In this document: positions 1 to 5,481 of the stretch, one piece after another | Layout: every line of letters begins with the position of its first letter | Position numbering within the stretch: the stretch's first letter is position 1 | Source of the DNA: Halieaceae bacterium UBA4438 | GTDB lineage: Bacteria > Pseudomonadota > Gammaproteobacteria > Pseudomonadales > Halieaceae | DNA: 5,658 nt | NCBI GenBank assembly: GCA_002390485.1 | Contig: DGPO01000087.1 | Coordinates: 1 to 5,658 of the forward strand | Direction of reading: 5' to 3' | The notes under the pieces: generated by a model | Database searches by the model: none | What the model was told of the DNA's origin: nothing | The model's input: the letters and a program-made list of their open reading frames with translations, nothing else | Program-made: the position numbers and the translations under genes

Positions 1-198
1 ATCTTCCCCAGTATCCCCAACGGCAACTTAAATGCCCCGACGATTATGGTTGCTGAACGCGCCGCCGCGCTGATCCGTGGAGAGCCGATGGAGTCTTCAC
101 AAAGTCCCGTGTGGGAGGCAAAGAATTGGCGGACAGAGCAGCGGGAAGGATCTGCGATGCGACCGCTTGACGAGGCCATGCTGAGGTCAGCACCTTGA
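1..198 (+). CDS. GMC-family FAD oxidoreductase, C-terminal fragment (choline-dehydrogenase type; 5' end outside window)
   Basis: This is the last 65 codons of a gene that begins before the window, in frame 1 and ending at TGA 196-198. The visible N-terminal part has the GMC C-terminal signature, [19 protein letters not shown] at about residues 7-25 of the fragment. In choline dehydrogenase, choline oxidase and related alcohol oxidases this block lines the active site. The Asn just before APTIM (fragment residue 11) falls where the family has its catalytic Asn or His. A hydrophilic tail of about 40 residues follows, with a [13 protein letters not shown] segment of a kind many bacterial GMC enzymes have. 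The FAD-binding domain and the other catalytic His are outside the window, so the substrate cannot be judged. GMC enzymes oxidise alcohols to aldehydes or acids. The one-base overlap with the BCCT-like carrier downstream suggests the two act on the same or related compounds (inference). Confidence 0.85.
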   Translation: MFPSIPNGNLNAPTIMVAERAAALIRGEPMESSQSPVWEAKNWRTEQREGSAMRPLDEAMLRSAP

Positions 199-1325
199 TG
201 ACGCTATTGTCGGTGGCCATGCTGGTTGCACTGGCGAGTGCCGTGTACGTTGTGATTCGGTGGCCGAACTACCAATGCTGGGGTGACACGCCACTGCCCA
301 CGGTGTCGCTGCTTGCGATTTTATTTACCTCGGGTCTCGATGTTGGCTTGATCATGTTTCCACTGATTGACTTTGAGACTTATGCGACGGGAGCGGATTA
401 TTCATTCGCCAGTCCCCTCGTTGTTGAATTTGGATTTTGGGGCGGGATTGTCTGGGGGTTTTACGTCTTAACGACCTTGTACTTCTGCGCCATAGAACCG
501 CGTCTAAAGTTCTTTGAACGGCCCTTGGTTCGCTGGGTTCACAACTTAGTTGTGGTGGCGACGTGTGCGTTCACCGCCTATTTGTTTCTCGCCTACCTGC
601 CGAGTTACGTCGAGGGTATAAATCCCGCGTTAACCTACTTTACGGTGGGTTCAGTCATCGTTGTTGCTGTGCTGTCGAGTACGCGTCTGTCGGTGCTCAG
701 AGTCTTGAGCGTTGGCTCTACGGCCATGTTTTTGTTACTGATAGTCATTGCTTGGCTTGCGTCAGGCGTTGGCGTGAAAGGGCTTGTCAATCAGCTGAGC
801 GGGCTCAGTGCTTACGTGACACATTTGGATTATTTTATTTCGCCGTTGAATGACTATCACGGTTTTTACCTGAGTTGGTGGTTCGCGTGGTCTATTATGA
901 TCGGTCAGTTCGTCGCGCGGTTTGTGAACGGCATGCGGGCCTGGAAATTGGCATTGGCGATTTTGTTTGTTCCTTCCATACCGATTGCCCTCTGGTTTAG
1001 CGTGCTTTTTGGGTACTTCGAGTCGGGTCTGGCGGTCGGTCAAGGGGTCAACGCCCTCATGATTGGCGTGGGCATTTTGTTTGTCGTCAACTCGCTGGAC
1101 TCACTGACGCGCCTTTACTCGCAGAACCTGGGCTGGACGGTCGAGGCGCTGGGATTTCAAAAATACGTGGGTTTACACGTCGCTCTCCTCGTGGGGCTCG
1201 TGGTTTTGTATCAATTCACGCCGCTTAAAATTGAATGGGTTGGAATGGTCGTTATTGCGCTTTATGCGGCCGTTTACGCGACGTTAATGATGCGCCGGCT
1301 GCGGCCATCAATTGACTCTGCATAA
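198..1325 (+). CDS. Short BCCT-like (betaine/carnitine/choline transporter family) inner-membrane transporter
   Basis: This is a very hydrophobic 375-residue protein with about 11 predicted membrane helices (near residues 3-20, 37-58, 75-98, 113-136, 146-162, 174-191, 222-244, 249-274, 284-306, 324-341, 347-364). The family is recognised from the BCCT TM8-TM9 signature: FYLSWWFAW at 223-231, then FVARFVNG, then LFVPSIPIALWFSVLFG. It keeps three Trp (W227, W228, W231) matching those that line the substrate site in BetP. VVNSLDS at 296-302 matches BetP TM10 VTSADS, and ILFTSGLDVGL at 41-51 matches the glycine motif of TM3. BCCT proteins usually have about 500-670 residues and 12 helices; here helix 1 and the hydrophilic termini are missing, but the ten-helix LeuT-fold core looks complete. 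Role: sodium- or proton-coupled uptake of a quaternary amine or similar solute (family knowledge; substrate unknown). ATG 198 is preferred over the adjacent TTG at 195: its A is also the last base of the upstream TGA, and a GAGG lies at 183-186. Confidence 0.85.
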   Translation: MTLLSVAMLVALASAVYVVIRWPNYQCWGDTPLPTVSLLAILFTSGLDVGLIMFPLIDFETYATGADYSFASPLVVEFGFWGGIVWGFYVLTTLYFCAIEPRLKFFERPLVRWVHNLVVVATCAFTAYLFLAYLPSYVEGINPALTYFTVGSVIVVAVLSSTRLSVLRVLSVGSTAMFLLLIVIAWLASGVGVKGLVNQLSGLSAYVTHLDYFISPLNDYHGFYLSWWFAWSIMIGQFVARFVNGMRAWKLALAILFVPSIPIALWFSVLFGYFESGLAVGQGVNALMIGVGILFVVNSLDSLTRLYSQNLGWTVEALGFQKYVGLHVALLVGLVVLYQFTPLKIEWVGMVVIALYAAVYATLMMRRLRPSIDSA

Positions 1326-1327
1326 GA

Positions 1328-2686
1328 TCAGTGCAAGCGGGCGCCTTGACGTTTTAACTCTTCTTGAAGCGCAGTCACCGAAAGCGACTCCAATGCTTCA
1401 TTGCGCTTTAACGAGAGTGCAGCGGCCGTGCCCGCGGCTTGTCCGGTGACGGCGCAGCACATCATGTTTCGTGTTGCCGCATGACTGACACGATCGCCAC
1501 CGGTAATGCGGCCCGCACAAATCAGGTTTTCAACGCCTTTTGGCAGAAGCGTACGGTACGGCAGTTGGAAATAGCGGCCAGTCGTAGGCAGGATTAAAAT
1601 ACCGTAGCCGTCGATAAATTCCGGGAAGATGCCGACAGACTCGTCGAAGCGCGCTTGCTCTCTCACGTCGAGTTCCGTCATGTTGTAGACCGCGTCGATC
1701 TTGCGGGTGTCTCTAATTCCAAGTGTCATTCCAAAGTTGCGGAGCTTTGCGCTTTCGCACCCTGGCTGGAATTCTTGAAGCGCTCGAACCGCGAGCATGG
1801 CCTGGCGCCTTCCTTCCATCTCACCGTGAGTCAGATCGTTCGGGTCGGTGCCGTCGTAGCCCAGCAGATGAACAAGGTTGAGGTACGTCAGATCACCTGC
1901 GTCGTAGAGCGCCCCCCATGTGCCTGAAATGGTGTCGAGATTCGTTGGGATCAGCCCTTCGGCCCTTGCGCGCTCAAACGGCTTGCGCAAAAAGGGCGAG
2001 AACATTTGATCTTCTTTGCCTGTGGTCTCGATCGTCCATTGGCCATAGGCCCAGTCCGCGTAGGTGTGGGGCGCTGCCTTTACATGGTCAATAAAACGCT
2101 GCTTGTTGACCCCGGAGAGAGAGAACATGACTGAGGCGCCAATCATGTCTTCCTTGGCCTGTTTAACCGTGGGCGCACCCGCCCGATAAGCCACGTCAGC
2201 ATCGCCCGTGGCATCGATGACGCGTTCGGCCAAGATCGCCTCGCGTCCTGCTTTACTCTCAACGATAGCGCCTTTGATGCGGCTGCCGTCCATAATCGGT
2301 GCGACAAACATCCGGTGGAGCATGGGGGTAATACCCGCTTCTAAAACCAAGTCATCGGCGACGGCTTTGAACGCTTCTCCATCAATGGCGTGGCTATTGG
2401 ATTGTGGTTCGGCTACCGACGCGCCTGCTTGCTTGGCGCGTTCCTCAAATTCGATACCAATGCCTTCACTGTCGACAGTGGCGTCATGGCGGTACCAGGC
2501 AAATCCCTCAACACCCACTGCGGTGATATTGCCGCCGAAACACCCAAAGCGCTCGAGTAGGGTGACCTCAGCACCGGTGCGTGCCGCAGCTATTGCCGCC
2601 GCGAGGCCCGCAGGGCCACTGCCGACGACAAGTACATCCGTTGAGTGGATCACCTCAAGCGCTCTCGCCGGTTCCGTTATCTTCAA
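1328..2686 (-). CDS. FAD-dependent oxidoreductase (PF12831-type, GxGxxG flavoprotein)
   Basis: A complete 452-residue cytoplasmic flavoprotein with no signal peptide or membrane helix. The N-terminal dinucleotide-binding fold is clear: DVLVVGSGPAGLAAAIAAAR with GxGxxG at G22/G24/G27, followed by the acidic strand end LLER with E45, expected to bind the FAD ribose. RFGCFGGN (46-53) follows as in this family. Further landmarks are VIDATGDADVAYRAGAP (156-172), LGIRDTRKI (322-330), and the C-terminal FAD-contact block CAGRITGGDRVSHAATRN (390-407) continuing to GQAAG at 415-419. These are typical of the PF12831 group, whose members mostly have no assigned substrate. The start is TTG at 2686-2684: a strong AAGGAG lies six bases upstream and no ATG is near the protein start. 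It converges with the BCCT-like gene (2-bp gap) and diverges from the receptor gene, so it may be co-regulated with the latter. The family call is secure; the reaction is unknown. Confidence 0.92.
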   Translation of the reverse strand: MKITEPARALEVIHSTDVLVVGSGPAGLAAAIAAARTGAEVTLLERFGCFGGNITAVGVEGFAWYRHDATVDSEGIGIEFEERAKQAGASVAEPQSNSHAIDGEAFKAVADDLVLEAGITPMLHRMFVAPIMDGSRIKGAIVESKAGREAILAERVIDATGDADVAYRAGAPTVKQAKEDMIGASVMFSLSGVNKQRFIDHVKAAPHTYADWAYGQWTIETTGKEDQMFSPFLRKPFERARAEGLIPTNLDTISGTWGALYDAGDLTYLNLVHLLGYDGTDPNDLTHGEMEGRRQAMLAVRALQEFQPGCESAKLRNFGMTLGIRDTRKIDAVYNMTELDVREQARFDESVGIFPEFIDGYGILILPTTGRYFQLPYRTLLPKGVENLICAGRITGGDRVSHAATRNMMCCAVTGQAAGTAAALSLKRNEALESLSVTALQEELKRQGARLH

Positions 2687-2692
2687 GCCTGA

Positions 2693-2698
2693 CTCCTT
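2693..2698 (-). promoter_or_regulatory. Ribosome binding site fixing the TTG start of the FAD oxidoreductase
   Basis: On the minus strand the sequence reads AAGGAG, then six bases (TCAGGC), then TTG AAG ATA. This is a near-consensus Shine-Dalgarno at good spacing. It is the main reason to accept TTG as the initiation codon. Confidence 0.7.
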
Positions 2699-2739
2699 TT
2701 ACTCGCCCGCGAATGGGTTAACGCGGCCACCTATTTTTG

Positions 2740-2755
2740 TTTGATGTTAGTCACA
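2740..2755. promoter_or_regulatory. CRP/FNR-superfamily-like operator
   Basis: TTTGATGTTAGTCACA matches the CRP half-sites TGTGA-N6-TCACA at nine of ten core positions, and the bases after it (TTT) also fit the extended CRP consensus. Shifted by one base (2741-2754), it matches the FNR pattern TTGAT-N4-ATCAA at eight of ten. The centre is about 61 bp upstream of the oxidoreductase start codon. It is about 70 bp upstream of the start site expected from the 2781/2806 promoter, a distance typical for CRP-type activation. The match was found by eye in one sequence, so it is only suggestive. Confidence 0.35.
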
Positions 2756-2780
2756 TTTGTCGGTATACCAAGGGTAGCAT

Positions 2781-2811
2781 TTGTGAAACACGGGTATGTC
2801 ATACTTATAAC
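2781..2811 (+). promoter_or_regulatory. Candidate sigma-70 promoter for the TonB-dependent receptor
   Basis: The -35-like element is TTGTGA (four of six) and the -10-like element is TATAAC (five of six), with a 19-bp spacer, or 18 bp if TTATAA at 2805-2810 is used. It would give a leader of about 120 nt before the GTG start. The spacer is longer than ideal, so the call is tentative. Confidence 0.3.
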
Positions 2812-2815
2812 GCGG

Positions 2816-2855
2816 CGATTAGGCCTGCCGAGTAAGTAGCGACAAATCGATTAGG
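2816..2855 (+). repeat. Direct repeat CGATTAGG x2, 32 bp apart
   Basis: Identical 8-bp copies lie at 2816-2823 and 2848-2855, a period close to three helical turns. They sit just downstream of the best candidate receptor promoter, so they could be paired regulator sites on one DNA face. Chance is also possible at this length. Confidence 0.35.
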
Positions 2856-2924
2856 AGTGGCTTTTACAGTGCTCGTGTGCCCTTGGGGCCCTAACGTGAA
2901 CAAAACTAAAAACAACTAAATTCA

Positions 2925-2930
2925 GAGGGG
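2925..2930 (+). promoter_or_regulatory. Ribosome binding site for the GTG start of the receptor
   Basis: GAGGGG lies nine bases before GTG at 2940, within an A-rich leader. This supports GTG AAA ATA as the start; translation from it gives a basic n-region followed by a full signal peptide. Confidence 0.55.
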
Positions 2931-2939
2931 AAATACGAC

Positions 2940-5366
2940 GTGAAAATAAAAGACTCATCTCAAAAGGTCTCATTTTTTAAGCGGCCGCTCGCGATGGCAG
3001 TTTCGACTGCATGTGGATTGGTAGGCGCGGCGACGGTTGTCATGCCGAGCGAAGCGCAGGCTCAAATTGAAGAGGTGCTGGTCACAGCGACTCGTCGATC
3101 CGAGAGTGTGCAAGATATCCCAATGAGCGTCAGCGTGTTGGGCGAGACCCAACTCGAAGATCTCAATATTTCCGATATGGAAGACTACATAATGATGCTT
3201 CCCAACGTGAGCTTTGTGACCTTAGGTCCGAGCTCGGGAGACCTCTATATTCGGGGTATCTCCAGTGGTGGTGAGAGCAGCATTGGCGCCAACCCCAGTG
3301 TGGCGGTGTACCTCGATGAGCAGCCCGTAACGGCGGTGGGCCAGTACCTCAACCCGCACGTTTACGACATTAATCGAATCGAAGTGTTGGCCGGTCCACA
3401 GGGCACCACTTACGGAGCAAACGCTCAGTCAGGCGCAATTAAGATCGTGACCAACGCACCGAGCACTGAGAAATTTGAGGGCGGTCTCAGCTTCAGCATG
3501 GGGCAACCTAAGTCGGGCGACTTTAGCCACCTCACGGAAGGTTTCGTTAACATTCCCCTGAGCGATCGTATGGCGCTTCGTCTCGTCGGTTACTACAAAC
3601 ACGACGGCGGCTACATCGACAACGTTGCGGGTACGCACACGTTCCGTCAGGGCTACATTCGCGCGGGTCTTGATCCGACCAGTCCTCTGAATGAAGTGGC
3701 GGCGGATATCACGGTCGATAATGCTGACGTGGCAGAGAAGAACTTCAATGACGCCACCACCATTGGCGGCAGAGCGGCTTTGGCCATCGATCTCAATGAC
3801 AGTTGGACGCTGACGGCATCAGCCATGATGCAAGAAGTCGAGGCTAACGGTGTTTGGGATCACGATCCGAGCGTTGGGGACCTTGAAGTCATGCGTTTAC
3901 TGCCCGACTGGAGCGATGATGAGTGGACTCAATTTTCGTTAAAGCTTGAAGGAGAGTTCGCAGGAGGCACACTGACTGCATCGTATGGGGACCTTGATCG
4001 AGACACTGAGACGTACGCGGACTACTCGCTCTACAGTGACTACTACGTCTCTTATGGCTACGTGCAACCTTATTACGTGTGCTACGTGTCTTACACCGGT
4101 CAGTGCGAAGATCCTCGTGAGCAGTACACCAACACCACTAATATTTCACGTAAGAACTACGAGCTTCGCTACACGTCCGATGCAACCGAGCGATTGCGCT
4201 ACATGGTGGGCACCTTTTACGTGGAGGTTGATACGGCGTCCGACAGTGATTGGCACGTACTGGGCTTGAATAATATTCCATCAATGGCGGTGGATGCGCC
4301 TGATATCTACTGGACCACGGACTTTGTCCGTTCCTACGAGGAAACGGCCTATTTCGGCGAGGTGTCTTACGATATTACTGACGCGCTAACATTGACAGGT
4401 AGTGCACGGCGTTTTGACTACGACAGTGGTCTTGATGGGTTCTCAGGGACCGTCTGGTGGCCTTGTGGAGGATTTGGTCCTCAGGGTGATCGGCCCGAGA
4501 GTAACTACGGCGTTGACTGTGCCCCTGAAGCACGCATCACCAAAGCGACCGACACGGTGAAGCGCATGTCACTCGAGTGGCAAGTTGATGATGAGCTCAT
4601 GCTGTATACCGCTTGGGGCGAGGGTTACCGACCCGGTGGACTGAATCGTTTCTGTTCGGTGAGAGCCATTGACGGTTTGGGTAATCAGGGTTCTTCAAAT
4701 ATCGGTTGTGAGTTCAAGGCAGACTTCCTGACCTCCACGGAGTTTGGCTTCAAGGCCACCTTCAATGGCGGTAAGACACGTGTAAACGGTGCTGCGTTTA
4801 TGCAGAAATGGGAGGATTTTCAGTTCTCGCGTTTAGACACGTCAATCTCACCAACGACGCTGACGTTTAACGTGGGCAACGCGGAGAGTAACGGAGTCGA
4901 GTTCGACTTCGTCACGATGCTCAGCGACAACTGGACAGTCATGGGCGCGGCAAGCTTCCTTGAGGCCACGCTGACCTCTGACTACCGGCGCAGTGACAGC
5001 AGTGTTAATCCAGACGCGCCGTCAGGCACCGCTCTGCCAAGAGTCCCTGAAGTGAAGTGGAATATTTCGACGCGCTATGGCTTTGGTGACGATTACTTCG
5101 TACAGGCCGCTTACATGTACACCGGTAAGTCTTACAACAATCTCTTTGATGGAGGCACCATTTCCACTCAGCGACGGACTCAGCCCAGCTACAAGGTGCT
5201 CAATACGTCATTTGGGATTGAGAGAGAGACTTGGACTGCGCAGCTGTATGTCCAAAACCTGACCGATGAGCGTGGAACGGTTTGGCAGAACGCGGTGACC
5301 TGGGACGAGCGCGTCACAATTAACCAGCCACGCAGCGTGGGTGTAAGCTTTACGCAGCGGTTCTGA
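2940..5366 (+). CDS. TonB-dependent outer-membrane receptor
   Basis: A complete 808-residue receptor for energy-dependent uptake of a scarce ligand across the outer membrane. Residues 1-42 are a Sec signal peptide: a long basic n-region ending FFKR, a hydrophobic core, and a likely cleavage site after AQA or AQAQ. The TonB box follows at once (EEVLVTATRR, 44-53). The plug domain spans about 58-172, with QDIPMSVSV, LYIRGISS, VAVYLDEQPV and RIEVLAGPQGTTYG. The 22-strand barrel takes up the rest; it includes the NLTDERG motif (773-779) and ends in the aromatic C-terminal strand RSVGVSFTQRF, with the terminal Phe needed for barrel assembly. There is no N-terminal STN signalling domain, so surface signalling through an anti-sigma factor is not expected. 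Predicted loops include a tyrosine-rich stretch (359-385) and three closely spaced cysteine pairs. The gene starts with GTG, is divergent from the FAD oxidoreductase, and is followed by its own terminator, so it is probably monocistronic. The ligand is unknown. Confidence 0.96.
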   Translation: MKIKDSSQKVSFFKRPLAMAVSTACGLVGAATVVMPSEAQAQIEEVLVTATRRSESVQDIPMSVSVLGETQLEDLNISDMEDYIMMLPNVSFVTLGPSSGDLYIRGISSGGESSIGANPSVAVYLDEQPVTAVGQYLNPHVYDINRIEVLAGPQGTTYGANAQSGAIKIVTNAPSTEKFEGGLSFSMGQPKSGDFSHLTEGFVNIPLSDRMALRLVGYYKHDGGYIDNVAGTHTFRQGYIRAGLDPTSPLNEVAADITVDNADVAEKNFNDATTIGGRAALAIDLNDSWTLTASAMMQEVEANGVWDHDPSVGDLEVMRLLPDWSDDEWTQFSLKLEGEFAGGTLTASYGDLDRDTETYADYSLYSDYYVSYGYVQPYYVCYVSYTGQCEDPREQYTNTTNISRKNYELRYTSDATERLRYMVGTFYVEVDTASDSDWHVLGLNNIPSMAVDAPDIYWTTDFVRSYEETAYFGEVSYDITDALTLTGSARRFDYDSGLDGFSGTVWWPCGGFGPQGDRPESNYGVDCAPEARITKATDTVKRMSLEWQVDDELMLYTAWGEGYRPGGLNRFCSVRAIDGLGNQGSSNIGCEFKADFLTSTEFGFKATFNGGKTRVNGAAFMQKWEDFQFSRLDTSISPTTLTFNVGNAESNGVEFDFVTMLSDNWTVMGAASFLEATLTSDYRRSDSSVNPDAPSGTALPRVPEVKWNISTRYGFGDDYFVQAAYMYTGKSYNNLFDGGTISTQRRTQPSYKVLNTSFGIERETWTAQLYVQNLTDERGTVWQNAVTWDERVTINQPRSVGVSFTQRF

Positions 5367-5392
5367 TCTATTGCGCTTCGGTGCAGCCCAAG

Positions 5393-5425
5393 AAAGGGGT
5401 GTCATTAACTGACACCCCTTTTTTT
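5393..5425 (+). terminator. Rho-independent terminator of the receptor gene
   Basis: A perfect 12-bp inverted repeat (AAAGGGGTGTCA / TGACACCCCTTT) around a 5-base loop TTAAC is followed by T residues, with seven consecutive T at 5419-5425. It begins 26 bases after the receptor stop. On the minus strand the downstream tract is TTTCTT, so any reverse activity would be weaker. Confidence 0.94.
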
Positions 5426-5481
5426 ATGCACGTGCTTGCCCTAAATTCCTTACATCAACGCTACTGAGAGAAACGATCCTT

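Larger units (their letters stand above)
2687..2939. promoter_or_regulatory. Divergent intergenic control region between the FAD oxidoreductase and the TonB-dependent receptor
   Basis: The 253 bp hold no convincing ORF and must drive both flanking genes. It is AT-richer than the genes, especially at 2731-2810 and at 2897-2924. Rightward promoter candidates are TTGTGA (2781-2786) with TATAAC (2806-2811, 19-bp spacer), and TTGATG (2741-2746) with TATACC (2764-2769, 17-bp spacer). A leftward candidate is TTGGTA (minus strand, 2771-2766) with TAACAT (2749-2744, 16-bp spacer). None is a strong consensus, so a start site cannot be chosen. The A-rich stretch before the receptor start resembles an unstructured translation-enhancing leader. 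Confidence 0.6.

Noticed and set aside
195..197. TTG as start of the BCCT-like gene
   Set aside because: The adjacent in-frame ATG at 198 gives the usual stop-start overlap and needs no weak start codon.
762..1043. 93-codon minus-strand frame inside the BCCT-like gene
   Set aside because: The product is polar and featureless and has no Shine-Dalgarno or family motif. The plus-strand frame encodes recognisable BCCT motifs over the same bases.
2208..2744. 178-codon open frame on the plus strand, antisense to the FAD oxidoreductase
   Set aside because: It lies opposite a clear GxGxxG flavoprotein. Its translation is low-complexity Ser/Ala/Pro/Thr-rich with no recognisable motif, as expected for a shadow frame.
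2762..2769. Perfect 8-bp palindrome GGTATACC as an operator
   Set aside because: It is too short and the flanks do not extend the symmetry. It is better considered part of a possible -10 element.
5393..5425. Bidirectional terminator
   Set aside because: The minus-strand side has only TTTCTT after the hairpin, and no minus-strand gene is seen upstream of it within the window.
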